Shown here piece after piece: positions 47,601 to 56,093 of a stretch of 64,000 bases of DNA. Where the stretch lies: the NCBI RefSeq assembly GCF_039540405.1, contig NZ_BAABEY010000001.1, forward strand, positions 310,001-374,000, written 5' to 3'. A model generated the notes under the pieces. The model saw only the letters and a list, made by a program, of their open reading frames with translations, was not told the origin of the DNA and did no database searches. Source of the stretch: Ravibacter arvi (GTDB lineage: Bacteria; Bacteroidota; Bacteroidia; Cytophagales; Spirosomataceae). Positions within the stretch are counted from its first letter, which is position 1. Every line of letters begins with the position of its first letter. Both the position numbers and the translations under genes were made by a program.

Positions 47601-48026
47601 TTCCGCGGGGGACCGGATGCGTGACAGGAGGGGAACCAGGTGATCGGCCGTGTTTTCCAGGGTCTTTGAACGGCTTACGATGATATGCGCTCCGCTTAAC
47701 CTGTAAGTCAGTCCCAGCGGTTCGAACAAGGTCTGGAGTACCCGCGCAAGGGGTTGACCTGCGGCAGAAACATTGATCCTACGCTCTGCCCCGACTACTT
47801 TCGAGCTGTACATAAAGGTGACATTGGCCGCCTTTTCGACCTGGGAGAGCACGGATTTCAATGTCTTGTTCTCGGCTCTGAGCGAAATCTGCTGTTCCAA
47901 TATATTCTGCCCCGGAAGCATCGTGGCCTGTGAAATACTCACGGCCAGCAGCAGCATGCTAATTTGTTGGATGCCGATCCTCATGATTCTAAACAGCAGA
48001 TCATGCTTTTGTAAATGGTATTTCAT
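44688..48026 (-). CDS. SusC/RagA-family TonB-dependent receptor with STN domain, sigma/FecR-linked
   Basis: I start at the ATG at 48026 (MKYHLQKHDLLFRIMRIGI, 1112 residues); the longer frame adds non-conserved sequence from the spacer. A signal peptide (ISMLLLAVSISQATM) precedes an STN domain (EKAANVTFMYSSKVVGAERR), the carboxypeptidase-like domain (EPLPGVSVLLKGTHKGT), VVVGYGTQKK, the plug and a barrel. With FecR and the ECF sigma factor immediately upstream, this is a trans-envelope signalling receptor: the STN domain contacts FecR when ligand is bound, releasing the sigma factor. The ligand is unknown; the downstream genes suggest an oxidisable glycoside. Confidence 0.95.
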   Translation of the reverse strand: MKYHLQKHDLLFRIMRIGIQQISMLLLAVSISQATMLPGQNILEQQISLRAENKTLKSVLSQVEKAANVTFMYSSKVVGAERRINVSAAGQPLARVLQTLFEPLGLTYRLSGAHIIVSRSKTLENTADHLVPLLSRIRSPAEKTITGTVTEAGKEPLPGVSVLLKGTHKGTVTDPTGKFILTLNDSELRSDAILVFSFVGFISKEVVIGNRTQIDTELEVDTKSLEEVVVVGYGTQKKVNLTGAVDAIKAEDIVSRPVGQASSALQGLAPGVTVMQRSGKPGADGSTIRIRGIGTLGNSDPLVLVDGVPMNLNNVDVNEIESISVLKDAASASIYGSRAANGVILVTTKRGKSGQFSVNYRNNFGWQEPTATMKKVSGYDHMVMINEANRNVGRNAPFADDYVEAYRLNAPSDEYPETNWHKEMVKSRAFQQNHYVGINGGGEKMNILGSVSYMDQDGLMDSNFKRLNLRLNTDIKVKDNLQIGLDIIGRNDNRQEQPQQLGWLLRYPHNIPGKNEDGSWGVGWDGQNGWASMKEGGYNSDKRHELMANLKMNWQPFEGFNLLLQAAPNINYRHNKSFRKHVNLYFPDGLIINPSEFRATLNEQYTKSVTNNYRAIADYSKNINAHSFKVLAGVEAIDYREEWISGFRDQYPLENYDVLNVGSVANQRNEGSAAEWSLLSYFGRFNYSFGDRYMLEMNLRADGSSRFIGDNKFGFFPSLSAGWRISEESFLADVKWINELKIRGSWGTLGNQEIGNYPFASAITMGQNYIFGPGIPGLGAALINAGNPGITWESTRMSNIGIDASIGDFEVTADYYIKNTHDILLRLPAPRIAGVIEPVQNAGKVRNTGWDISLGYRKNFNGLQVGFSGNLSDVNNRVMDLVGTGPYIYEREINRQGSPFRSLYGLRAIGYFQNQQEVDSHATQFGPMKPGDIKYEDINNDGAINAEDRVIIGNTIPKYTYGLNLSLGYKGFDLNVFGQGIGKVDGYLDNFATMAFYLGGTAQEWHKDHWTPENPNAPYPRLTFNYPNNEQISSQWVRSAAYFRLKNLQLGYSVPQAVVRKLNINKLRVFGSAQNLLTLHKFYDSFDPEAPVGQGDYYPQVRVFVFGLELSF

Positions 48027-48167
48027 AGATTTGAATTGCCGTAAAGGCGGTTTTTGTTTAACATAGTTCAGAATGTTTGGGCAAGAACTTCGCGGGGAGA
48101 CCGTTCGCAGCGGTTTCCCCGGCAATTGTCCGGCGGCATTCGCAGTGCTGCCGGATTTTTTGTGTAT

Positions 48168-49229
48168 TCAATCACACCCGGGGCCGTCGACGAGGATCTG
48201 GCCATCGGTTACCCGGTAGCTTACCGGTATCGTTTCGCAGATAAGATCCAGCTTGTTGAAGAGATCTTCTTCTGTCATCCTGGCGGTAAGGTTGCATTTG
48301 GCGAGTTTTTCTTTGTCGTATGCAATCGGGATACCGTAGGCTTGTTCGAGGGCGGCAAATACTTCCGTGATCGGGGTATCATTGAATGTGAAGTGGCCAT
48401 ACCGGTCGGGTTGTTTCAGTATAGCCGGAGCATCTATGAGCGTCTTGATGATCTTATCGTTCTTTCTCGAAATAACTGCCTGCTGATTCGGTGTCAGCAC
48501 CATTTCGGCGATGGCTTCGTCCGTCTCCTGTTTTTCCCGGGCTTTTTGAACCGTGACTTTGCCGGACGAGACGGAAACAGATACGTTCTCGTCATCCTCG
48601 TAAGCTTTCACATGAAAAACCGTACCCAATACTTTGGTTACGACGTTGTGAGCATACACTTCAAAGGGATGTTCCGGGTTCCTGACCACATCGAAAGAAG
48701 CTTCCCCTTCCAGCCATATCTTGCGATATACCTTGCCGAACTGTTTGTCGACCATCAGGCGACTGGCAGGAGACAGTTTTACGAGGCTGCCGTCAGGGAG
48801 GGGGATCGTTATTACCTTGCCGCTCCGATTGACGCTCCAGGCGGTACCGGATTCCGTGGTCCGGAGATCGCCCTTCTCAGTACGATAATGATCTTTAAGG
48901 TAGCCCCACAGCGTCACGAAGATAAAGGCAGGCATAAGTATCGCTGCTGCGTAGGAAAACCATTTTCTTCTGAAAAACGGTGGTTTATGAATCTGCTGGC
49001 CGATGCGGGCTATCACCTGGGTAATTTCCGCTTCGTCTACTTCTTCCGGCCGGAAGGCCAGCCCGACGACCATGCTGGCTGCTTCTTCCATTAACAGTTT
49101 TTTATCAGGGTTGGATTCGCTCCAGGTCTCCCAGAAATTATCTTTAGGATCCAGCATACCCAACGCCCATCGACGGAAGTAAAAGTCCTGGACAAAGTCT
49201 TCCAGGGCATATTGTTCATAGCTTTTCAT
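48168..49229 (-). CDS. FecR-family anti-sigma factor
   Basis: The 353-residue protein has a cytoplasmic N-terminal region, one membrane segment at about 90-110 (WFSYAAAILMPAFIFVTLW), a FecR domain (IPLPDGSLVKLSPASRL; EGEASFDVVRNPEHPFEV; VLGTVFHVKAY; VSSGKVTV) and a C-terminal DUF4974 domain (DTPITEVFAALEQAYGI). It senses the STN domain of the receptor encoded 141 nt downstream and restrains the sigma factor encoded just upstream, whose stop it overlaps by 4 nt (ATGA). Confidence 0.94.
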   Translation of the reverse strand: MKSYEQYALEDFVQDFYFRRWALGMLDPKDNFWETWSESNPDKKLLMEEAASMVVGLAFRPEEVDEAEITQVIARIGQQIHKPPFFRRKWFSYAAAILMPAFIFVTLWGYLKDHYRTEKGDLRTTESGTAWSVNRSGKVITIPLPDGSLVKLSPASRLMVDKQFGKVYRKIWLEGEASFDVVRNPEHPFEVYAHNVVTKVLGTVFHVKAYEDDENVSVSVSSGKVTVQKAREKQETDEAIAEMVLTPNQQAVISRKNDKIIKTLIDAPAILKQPDRYGHFTFNDTPITEVFAALEQAYGIPIAYDKEKLAKCNLTARMTEEDLFNKLDLICETIPVSYRVTDGQILVDGPGCD

Positions 49230-49831
49230 GGGTAGATCCAGTTATTTTTAATGAATCTGATGGCCTCATAGACCAGGTTGACGGCAGAGTGCCTGTTAAT
49301 TCTCATCGCGTCGGCGATATCCTCGTAGCTGAGTTCCTGATAAAATCGCAGATACACTGCCTCGCGCTGGCGCCTGGTCAGTTGGGCCAGGCATTTTTTT
49401 AGTTTTTTAAGGTCTTCATGCTGAATTTCGGTATTGATCAGGTACGTTTCGATCGCAAACTGGACCTCAAAATCGTAGTCATCCGAAATTTCCGGAGCTT
49501 CCTTCATCCATCGGATCCTGCCAGATTCCCTGAGGAGTTTTCGCCGCAGGGACACCAGGAGATAGCTTTTAGGCACGCGGACGTCGCCGATAGAGTTCCG
49601 GTTTTTCCAGAGTTCGAGGAACAGGTCCTGGATACCGTCTTTTACAAGTTCCCTGTCTTTCTGGAACCGCAGGCCGTAGTTAAGCAGTGACGGGTAATAG
49701 AGTTCTATGAGCTCGTTGAATGCGTCTTCGTTTCCTTGTTTAAAGGACTGCCAGATTTGGGGCGCATTTTCTTCCAACAAGTGCTTTTGCGCGAGGTGAT
49801 TTAAAGTTTTTAACGTTTTCGGGCTTTGCAT
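49226..49831 (-). CDS. ECF-type RNA polymerase sigma factor (sigma-70 family)
   Basis: The 201-residue protein has region 2 (NEDAFNELIELYYPSLLNYG; VKDGIQDLFLELWKNR) and region 4 (LAQLTRRQREAVYLRFYQEL; YEDIADAMRINRHSAVNLVYEA, the HTH). It matches the Bacteroidota ECF group that works with FecR and SusC receptors. Its stop overlaps the FecR start by 4 nt. Expected targets are the promoters of the operon running to 37202. The gene is the first of that operon. Confidence 0.95.
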   Translation of the reverse strand: MQSPKTLKTLNHLAQKHLLEENAPQIWQSFKQGNEDAFNELIELYYPSLLNYGLRFQKDRELVKDGIQDLFLELWKNRNSIGDVRVPKSYLLVSLRRKLLRESGRIRWMKEAPEISDDYDFEVQFAIETYLINTEIQHEDLKKLKKCLAQLTRRQREAVYLRFYQELSYEDIADAMRINRHSAVNLVYEAIRFIKNNWIYP

Positions 49832-49990
49832 CAGGTTGCTACATGTTTGAGCTGGAGATCGGGAAACACCTTGCCTTTTCTATATTAGAGGTGTCTTTTT
49901 GTAGAAAGTCCTGAAAAAAATATACTTTTTTTTGAGAGAAGTCGTACACTGGGTCCCGTCTCCCTACCGGGTCGTGTAGCATGAATGGAT

Positions 49991-50152
49991 TTCGGAAATC
50001 AGAAATCAGAAATCGGCCGCGCTGCATAGGCCTGCTTGCTCAGATGACAAAGCAAACATACTTGTGCAGCGCGGCCGATTTCTATTCTCTATCCTCCGAT
50101 TTCCGAATTCTGATTTCCGAATTCTGATTTCCGATTTCTGATTTCCGATTTC
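49991..50152. repeat. Family B repeat with diverged copy of the 70-nt hairpin core
   Basis: Units GGAAATCAGAAATCAG (49994-50010) and CGATTTCCGAATTCTGATT-type units (50097-50150) flank a 70-nt core (50011-50080), the same length as that at 37131. Its outer 16 bases, starting AATCGGCCGCGCTGCA, pair perfectly with the end of the core; the inner stem has drifted. The element ends at the stop codon of the sugar-binding protein gene. It accounts for most of the 319-nt gap; the rest is the sigma-factor promoter region, in which I saw no clear motif. Confidence 0.82.
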
Positions 50153-51044
50153 ACTCGGTCACCAGCTTAAAAGGAATAATCACCTTTTCCTCAACTTCTT
50201 CCTTTTTGATCAGCTTTAATGCGGTTTCCACTGCTTTCGAGCCTTGTTCGGCAGCGTTTTGAAACACGGTAGCATTGAGCGTACCTTTTTTGACTGCCGC
50301 AAGGGCATCGGGAATGGCGTCGATGCTGACTACAATTACCTTGTCTTTCAAGCCGGCTTCGGTCAATGCTTTTACTGCGCCCATACCCATTTCGTCGTTC
50401 TGAGCAAATATGGCGTTGATTTGCGGTCCGTAAGACTGGATCCAGTTTTCGGTCAGCGACATAGCTTTGGAACGGTCCCACTGGCCGCTCTGCTCGGCCA
50501 GTAGTTTCAGTCCGGGGTTTTGGGCCAGAATTTCTTTTGCACCCTTGTCGCGCTGGATTTGCGCTGCCTGCCCCATATAGCCATGCATCATGAGCACGTT
50601 GCCTTTGCCTTTCAATTGCTCGTTGATGTAGCGCATCGCGATCCTGCCGGCTTCCACATCATCGGAGCCTACGAAAGCCGAGGGAACCGCGTTTGTTTCT
50701 GAGTTCACATTCACGACCGGAATACCGGCGGCCTTCGCCTTTTCAACAGCGGGAGAGCTGGCTTCCACTTCACAGGGGTTCAGAATAATGGCGTCAACTT
50801 TCTGCGCAATAAAACTTTCCACCTGCTCCACCTGTTTGAGCGCAGAACGTTCGGCATCCACAATGATTACCCTGGCGCCCGCTTCGCCGGCCTTCTTTTC
50901 GATCTCGTCGGCGACATTGACGACAAACTCATTCTGAAGGCTTAACATGGATACACCAATGACGGGCCCGCCGGCTTTTTCGGAACCCGAGCAGCTCCAT
51001 ATGGCTGCGCTCAAAAGGGCAATAGGAAGAATGCGCTTGTACAT
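50151..51044 (-). CDS. RbsB-like sugar-binding lipoprotein of an ABC importer
   Basis: The 297-residue protein has a lipobox cysteine at C18 (AAIWSCSGS), so it is a lipoprotein and not a free periplasmic protein. The body is the Peripla_BP_4 type I fold: VIGVSMLSLQNEFVV, VDAIILNPCE, GIPVVNVNSET, AFVGSDDVEAGRIA, AIFAQNDEMGMGAVKAL and VVSIDAIPDAL. Ribose, allose, inositol and related sugars are usual ligands. It is the last gene of the nine-gene minus-strand cluster, 18 nt after the permease. The stop codon touches a family B repeat. Confidence 0.93.
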   Translation of the reverse strand: MYKRILPIALLSAAIWSCSGSEKAGGPVIGVSMLSLQNEFVVNVADEIEKKAGEAGARVIIVDAERSALKQVEQVESFIAQKVDAIILNPCEVEASSPAVEKAKAAGIPVVNVNSETNAVPSAFVGSDDVEAGRIAMRYINEQLKGKGNVLMMHGYMGQAAQIQRDKGAKEILAQNPGLKLLAEQSGQWDRSKAMSLTENWIQSYGPQINAIFAQNDEMGMGAVKALTEAGLKDKVIVVSIDAIPDALAAVKKGTLNATVFQNAAEQGSKAVETALKLIKKEEVEEKVIIPFKLVTE

Positions 51045-51062
51045 TTGCGGAATGTTTTAATT

Positions 51063-52004
51063 TTAATGCCTGTTTTTATTAAAGCTGTCGAGCACTACTG
51101 CTGCAACAATTATGAAACCCTTTACCACCAATTGGTAGTAAGATGAAACGTTCATAAGATCGAGCCCGTTGCTGATCACCCCTATTAAAAGTGCGCCCAG
51201 CAAGGTTCCTACCATATTGCCGGTACCGCCGGCCGTACTGGTGCCGCCTATGATAGCCGCTGCTATGGCATCCAGCTCGAAGCCCATGCCGGCATTGGGC
51301 TGACCGGTAGTGATTCTGGAGGTAAGGAGTATGCCTGCCATGCCTGCCAGGCCGCCGCAAATGGTGTATACCATCATTTTTACCTTCCCTACGTCAATAC
51401 CGGAAGCCCGCGCGGCGAGTTCGTTTCCGCCAACGGCATACATATAACGACCCCAGGTGGTTTTGCTCAGCAAAAGCGCGCAGCCCAGAAATGTGACCAG
51501 CAGCACCAGGATAGGGAAGGGAATTCCTGCAAATGTCCCGCCGCCGATGAAGTTAAATGAATCGGAGAGATTGGAAACGGGTCTTCCCTTGCTAAGAATC
51601 AGCGCGAGCCCGCGTGCAATGGTCATCGTGCCCAGGGTGACAATAAAGGGGGGGACTTTGCAGCGGGTGACAATAAGGCCGTTGAAGGCCCCCATCAGCA
51701 GCCCGGAACCGATACCTGCCGCTATCGGCACAACCAGCGGATATTCCCCCGGATGGGCCAGCAGAGCCGCCACAATGCCTGCCGCTGCCAATACCGAACC
51801 AAGCGAGAGATCGATCCCACCGGTAATGATCACAAACGTGACGCCAAATGCAAGCAGCGCGTTGATCGAAACCTGGGTCAGTATCACCCTGATATTGGAG
51901 AGAGTCAGGAAAGCCGGATGTAAAAAGGCGAGTACCACGCAGATTCCCGCGAAGGCGATGGCAATCCCATATTGTCCGATGTAGTTGGCGCTTTTTGGTT
52001 TCAT
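51063..52004 (-). CDS. RbsC-like ABC sugar permease
   Basis: The 313-residue protein has eight or more hydrophobic segments (IGQYGIAIAFAGICVVLAFL; VILTQVSINALLAFGVTFVII) and the BPD_transp_2 signature GGIDLSLGSVLA, plus a coupling-type loop with GGNELAARASGID. One gene encodes the permease, so a homodimer is expected. It lies between the ATPase, across a 135-nt repeat-filled gap, and the binding protein. ABC sugar importers of this type are less usual than SusCD plus MFS in this phylum. Confidence 0.94.
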   Translation of the reverse strand: MKPKSANYIGQYGIAIAFAGICVVLAFLHPAFLTLSNIRVILTQVSINALLAFGVTFVIITGGIDLSLGSVLAAAGIVAALLAHPGEYPLVVPIAAGIGSGLLMGAFNGLIVTRCKVPPFIVTLGTMTIARGLALILSKGRPVSNLSDSFNFIGGGTFAGIPFPILVLLVTFLGCALLLSKTTWGRYMYAVGGNELAARASGIDVGKVKMMVYTICGGLAGMAGILLTSRITTGQPNAGMGFELDAIAAAIIGGTSTAGGTGNMVGTLLGALLIGVISNGLDLMNVSSYYQLVVKGFIIVAAVVLDSFNKNRH

Positions 52005-52011
52005 AAATTAG

Positions 52012-52165
52012 GTTTGAGCCTTGAGGTATGAGTCGTGAGGTTTGAGGTGTTAGCCTGAGATTCGCGGTGAAACTTCCGATTTCCGGTTTCCGATTTCTGA
52101 TTTCCGATTTCTGATTTCCGATTTCCAATTTTATTCCCCTCACCCCTCATCCCTCACCCCCGGCA
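52012..52165. repeat. Mixed family A and family B repeat, overlapping the end of the ATPase gene
   Basis: GTGAGGTTTGAGG units (52012-52055) are followed by GATTTCCGATTT-type units (52070-52133) and then CCCTCACCCCTCAT units (52136-52163). The last part encodes the C-terminus and stop codon of the ATPase gene. It is the only place where both families occur in one element. Confidence 0.75.
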
Positions 52166-53660
52166 CCGCGTAATACATAATTTTTTCCTGGCTGGCTTCG
52201 CCGTTGGTGAGCAGCGCGGTTTGTTTACCTTCGGAGAGAACGAGTACCCGGTCGCACAAGCCTGTGATTTCCGGTAACTCGGACGAAATCAGCAATATGC
52301 CAAGCCCTTCGCTTGCGAGTTGCCGGATCAGCTGGTAGATTTCCGCTTTTGCCCCGATGTCTATTCCGCGGGTAGGCTCGTCCAGGATTATTATTTTGGG
52401 TTTGGCGAGAAGTACTTTGGCAATGGCCACTTTCTGTTGATTACCACCGCTCAATGTCTCGGTCTTTTGGGAAAGGCTGCTGCATTTTATCCGGAGCCGT
52501 CTGACAAACGATTCGGCGGCATTTTGCTCGGAACCGGACCTGATCCAGCCGTACGACGCGTGCTTTTTCAGGCTGGAAAGCGTGATGTTTTGAAGAACCG
52601 ACATGCCGGTGACCAGGCCGAGTAATTTTCGGTCCTCGCTCACGTAGCCGATCCCTTTCCGGATGGCGGTTGCCGGTGAATCGGGCAATAGGGGGGCTCC
52701 GTGCAGCTTCACCGTACCGCGGTCTGCCTGGTCTAATCCAAACAATACCCGCGCGAGCTCCGTACGCCCGGCGCCGACCAGGCCTGCAATCCCGAGAATC
52801 TCACCGGCGTGAAGGTCGAACGAAACATTTTCGAAACTTCCCCGGCGCGTCAATCCGCTCACTTCGTAAATGGCGGCGCCTTTTTCGGTTGAGCCGGATG
52901 GAAAAAGATCCGAGAGCTTCCGGCCCACCATCAGCGAGATCAGCGTATCGCGGTCAAGGGTGCCGGCCGGTCTGGAATCTATGTACCGGCCGTCGCGGAA
53001 TACCGTTACCGTATCGGCGATTTGCAGTATTTCGTCCATTTTGTGAGAGATGTAGATAATACCTACACCCTTGCTTTTCAGCTCCCTGATAATCTCGAAA
53101 AGGCGTGCTACTTCATTTTCGGAGAGGGCGGAGGTAGGCTCGTCCATCATGAGTACGCTTGCGTTGTTGGAAATCGCTTTGGCAATTTCAACCAACTGCA
53201 ATTCGGCGATGCTCAATGTCTTCATTCTGGCCTTTGGAGAAACTGCCAGCCCTACTTTTTTTAGCCAAAGGGTGGCTTGCCGGTTGGTTTCATCCGCATT
53301 AATCCACTTGCCCCCCAAACCGGTGACCTCTTTCCCGAGGAAAAGGTTTTCAGCGACTGTAAGTTCCGGTACAAACAGGAGTTCCTGCTGGATCAGGGAA
53401 ATCCCGTTCTTTAAAGCAGAGCGTGCATTTTTTGGCGTAAAAGGAATGCCTTCCAGCCATATTTCCCCTGCATCCGGCGGCTGGAGGCCCGCCAGGATCT
53501 TCATAAAGGTAGATTTCCCGGCGCCATTTTCGCCCATCAGGGCGTGAACTTCCCCTTTTTTCAGTTCGAAGGATACCCCGTCAAGCGCCTTTATACCGCT
53601 GAACGATTTGGAAAGCCCCCTGACCTCAAGCAGGGAATCGCCTGAATCAATTTCTCCCAT
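52140..53660 (-). CDS. RbsA-like ABC sugar transporter ATPase with two nucleotide-binding domains
   Basis: I start at the ATG at 53660 (MGEIDSGDSLLEV, 506 residues); the extra upstream codons cover an inverted repeat. NBD1 has Walker A GENGAGKST, the signature region LSIAELQLVEIAKA and Walker B VLMMDEPTSAL. NBD2 has the degenerate Walker A GLVGAGRTEL normal for this family, LSGGNQQKVAIAK and IIILDEPTRGID. This is the standard RbsA/MglA arrangement. The final residues GVRDEG and the stop codon are encoded by the family A repeat, so the C-terminus has been altered. It energises the permease encoded next. Confidence 0.94.
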   Translation of the reverse strand: MGEIDSGDSLLEVRGLSKSFSGIKALDGVSFELKKGEVHALMGENGAGKSTFMKILAGLQPPDAGEIWLEGIPFTPKNARSALKNGISLIQQELLFVPELTVAENLFLGKEVTGLGGKWINADETNRQATLWLKKVGLAVSPKARMKTLSIAELQLVEIAKAISNNASVLMMDEPTSALSENEVARLFEIIRELKSKGVGIIYISHKMDEILQIADTVTVFRDGRYIDSRPAGTLDRDTLISLMVGRKLSDLFPSGSTEKGAAIYEVSGLTRRGSFENVSFDLHAGEILGIAGLVGAGRTELARVLFGLDQADRGTVKLHGAPLLPDSPATAIRKGIGYVSEDRKLLGLVTGMSVLQNITLSSLKKHASYGWIRSGSEQNAAESFVRRLRIKCSSLSQKTETLSGGNQQKVAIAKVLLAKPKIIILDEPTRGIDIGAKAEIYQLIRQLASEGLGILLISSELPEITGLCDRVLVLSEGKQTALLTNGEASQEKIMYYAVPGVRDEG

Positions 53661-53688
53661 GTTTCGATTGAGATCGCTTTGTGTCAAA

Positions 53689-53735
53689 GAAAATGGGTAC
53701 TCCCAAGATATACATCCCATGGAATACCCATTTTC
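53689..53735. promoter_or_regulatory. Inverted repeat between the oxidoreductase and ABC transporter genes
   Basis: GAAAATGGGTA (53689-53699) and TACCCATTTTC (53725-53735) are perfect complements; a further TCC/GGA pairs after one mismatch. The 25-nt centre contains AGATATACATC. It lies in the 114-nt gap upstream of the ATPase start, where a regulator could separate transporter from enzyme expression. A processing or attenuation hairpin is the alternative. Confidence 0.5.
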
Positions 53736-53774
53736 AATGACAGTTGTCAAGCCATATTCCGATACTGCGGAATA

Positions 53775-54935
53775 CTACTTCAATTCTGTTTCCACTCCTG
53801 TATCTTTCCAGGCGCGGGTGTTAGCCGACTCGATAACCGCCTCGCATACGCGCTGCGTTTCCAGCGAGTCACGGAAATTGGGATGGCATTCGGAGCCGGT
53901 TTCAACTGCTTTCAGAAAATCGGCTACCTGGTGAACGAAGCTGTGCTCATAGCCGACCGAAAGCCCGGGAACCCACCATTTGTTCATGTAGGGTTGGTCA
54001 CCGTCCGTGACGTGGATAGACCGCCATCCCCTTACAATCGATTCGTCGGAATGGTCGAAATATTCGAGTCGGTTGAGGTCGTGCAGATCCCACCGGATGG
54101 AGGCATTCCGCCCGTTAATTTCAAGTGTATAGAGCGCTTTGTGCCCGCGTGCGTAACGCGAGGACTCAAACAATCCCAGTGACCCGTTTTCGAAATGGCA
54201 GTGAAAAATACAGGCATCATCGATCCCGACTTTTTCCATTTTGCCTGTTTTTTCGTGAATACGTTCCTTTACAAAGGTTTCGGTAACGGCCGATACATCC
54301 TTGATGGAGCCATTCAGCCACATGGCTGTGTCGATACAGTGCGCAAGCAGGTCACCGGTAACCCCTGACCCTGCCGAGTCAACGTCCATACGCCAGTTAC
54401 CGCCTCCCTGGGTCAGATTTTCGTTGATGGTCCAGTCCTGCAGGAAATTGGCCCTGTAGTGGTAAATTTTACCAAGCTTACCGGAATCAATAATCTGTTT
54501 GGCAAGCATCACCGCCGGGATTCGCCGGTAGTTGTACCAAACGGTGTTTTTTACACCTGCCTTTTCAATCGCTTCCACCATTTTCAGGCCTTCGGCGACG
54601 GTGCGTGCAAGTGGTTTTTCGCACAGTACCATTTTCCCCGCCTCGGCGGCGGCAATGGCGATTTCGGCATGCATGTCATTGGGCGTGCAGATATCTACAG
54701 CGTCGACATCGTCGCGCTGGAGCACTTTCCGCCAATCCGTTTCATAGGAAGCATATCCCCATTGTTCGGCGAATGCCTTTACCTTCGCTTCATTTCGCGA
54801 GCAAACTACCTGTAAAACAGGCTCGTAGGCCAGTTCCGGGAAAAAATTGGGTACCCTCCTGTAGCCATTGGAATGCGTACGGCCCATAAAGCCCGTACCG
54901 ATAAGGGCAATTCTCATTTGTTTTTTATCGGACAT
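53775..54935 (-). CDS. Gfo/Idh/MocA-family NAD(P)-dependent oxidoreductase
   Basis: The 386-residue cytoplasmic protein has GTGFMG at residues 13-18, the EKP motif at 106-108 (VLCEKPLA), and a probable catalytic helix in GVTGDLLAHCIDTAMWL. The C-terminal alpha/beta domain has YNYRRIPAVMLAKQII and WRMDVDSAGSG. This pattern is that of myo-inositol/glycoside C3-type dehydrogenases. In the cluster it sits between sugar isomerase-like genes and an importer, and a DUF1080 gene lies four genes upstream. It is a good candidate for making the 3-keto intermediate. It is not a close copy of the enzyme at 21140. Confidence 0.92.
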   Translation of the reverse strand: MSDKKQMRIALIGTGFMGRTHSNGYRRVPNFFPELAYEPVLQVVCSRNEAKVKAFAEQWGYASYETDWRKVLQRDDVDAVDICTPNDMHAEIAIAAAEAGKMVLCEKPLARTVAEGLKMVEAIEKAGVKNTVWYNYRRIPAVMLAKQIIDSGKLGKIYHYRANFLQDWTINENLTQGGGNWRMDVDSAGSGVTGDLLAHCIDTAMWLNGSIKDVSAVTETFVKERIHEKTGKMEKVGIDDACIFHCHFENGSLGLFESSRYARGHKALYTLEINGRNASIRWDLHDLNRLEYFDHSDESIVRGWRSIHVTDGDQPYMNKWWVPGLSVGYEHSFVHQVADFLKAVETGSECHPNFRDSLETQRVCEAVIESANTRAWKDTGVETELK

Positions 54936-54997
54936 GTTTGGTTATCGTTAAGCACAAAAATTGTTGCGCGTAAGTCGGGGAAAAACATTTCTTATGA

Positions 54998-56041
54998 TCA
55001 GGCTTCATACCAGCCGTGCGCTTTGCGCACTTTGATCATGGCAGCCAGGATATTGTTCCAGGTTTCCTGTTTGTACATCACCTCGTTCGGGAACATACAG
55101 CCGTCCCAACAGATGTGGCGGAACCGTTTGGTCAGCTCGCCGTTTTCGTCACGCAGCCAGAAACCTGCATGATGGGTGATATCGAGCTTGCCGTTCGGGT
55201 CAGTGGCCAGGCAATGCCTCCCGGTTTTGTCGTGCGAACCGGTACCATGAACGGTCCCGTCATTCTGGGCCACGTGAAAATCAATGGTCCAGGGGCGGAG
55301 CGCGTCGGTGAGCTTTTTAAATCCTTCATCGAGGGTCGCGCGGTCGCTCCAATCAAAATTTTCGGGCAGAATCCGGTCTTCCGGGCGGTTATAACCAAGC
55401 AGATAGAGCGACGAATGCGCCATATCGGCCTGGAAACCTACGTTTTTGCGATCAGTTTGCTCCAGCAGGTCCAGCATGGTTTTCCAGCTGTGCATCCCGC
55501 CCCAGCAAATTTCACCTTCGGCAGCCAGGCTTTCGCCGAATTCGGCGGCGGCATCCGCAGCTTCTCTAAAGGTCTGGGCAATCAGTTTTGTGTTTTCTGC
55601 CGGGTTTTTCATCCAGTCGCCGACACCGGTTGCCGAGTCGATGCGCACGACACCCGAAGGCCTCACACCCAGTTCGCGGAGTTTCCGGCCAATTCTCGCC
55701 GCTTTTCTCACCTGCTCCACAAATTGCTTTCTTTCAGCCGCGGAACCCGCTGCAGAGCCGCCTTCGGGAGGCCAGATGGGGGCAACCAGTGACCCGATAT
55801 TCAGGTTGTAGCCCGATACCTGGTCGGCTAATTTTTTGATATCGTCGTCAGAGCTGTTGATGCTGAAATGGGCATCAAACAAATCAATGTCCACACCATC
55901 GAACTTTACACCATCGACTTCGGCAGCGGCCGTTTTTTCCAAAAGTGTTTCAAAGGGAATGATGGGCTCAGAGTCAGAGCCTTTTCCTACTATTCCTGGC
56001 CAAGTAGCATTATGCAGCTTAGGGAAATTATTCTCAGGCAT
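54998..56041 (-). CDS. Sugar phosphate isomerase/epimerase-like TIM-barrel protein
   Basis: The 347-residue protein has no signal peptide. The barrel signatures VDGVKFDGVDIDLFDAHF, AAEFGESLAAEGEICWGGMHSW, VGFQADMAHSSLYLLGY and TIDFHVAQNDGTVHG supply acidic and histidine residues typical of AP-endonuclease-2-type metal sites. It is longer than the usual 270-300 residues. It could act as an isomerase, a dehydratase or a hydratase on keto-sugars. It lies 62 nt upstream of the oxidoreductase gene. Confidence 0.82.
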   Translation of the reverse strand: MPENNFPKLHNATWPGIVGKGSDSEPIIPFETLLEKTAAAEVDGVKFDGVDIDLFDAHFSINSSDDDIKKLADQVSGYNLNIGSLVAPIWPPEGGSAAGSAAERKQFVEQVRKAARIGRKLRELGVRPSGVVRIDSATGVGDWMKNPAENTKLIAQTFREAADAAAEFGESLAAEGEICWGGMHSWKTMLDLLEQTDRKNVGFQADMAHSSLYLLGYNRPEDRILPENFDWSDRATLDEGFKKLTDALRPWTIDFHVAQNDGTVHGTGSHDKTGRHCLATDPNGKLDITHHAGFWLRDENGELTKRFRHICWDGCMFPNEVMYKQETWNNILAAMIKVRKAHGWYEA

Positions 56042-56093
56042 TATCTTGACGTTTTAAAAGTTAATAAAATGACGGATAAGGTTTGGGCCCGTA

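Noticed and set aside
48027..48125. N-terminal extension of the STN-bearing SusC to 48125
   Set aside because: The added residues come before a normal signal peptide and would place it in the interior of the protein.
53661..53750. N-terminal extension of the RbsA-like ATPase to 53750
   Set aside because: The extra 30 codons cover an inverted repeat and are absent from the normal RbsA start, which fits the ATG at 53660.
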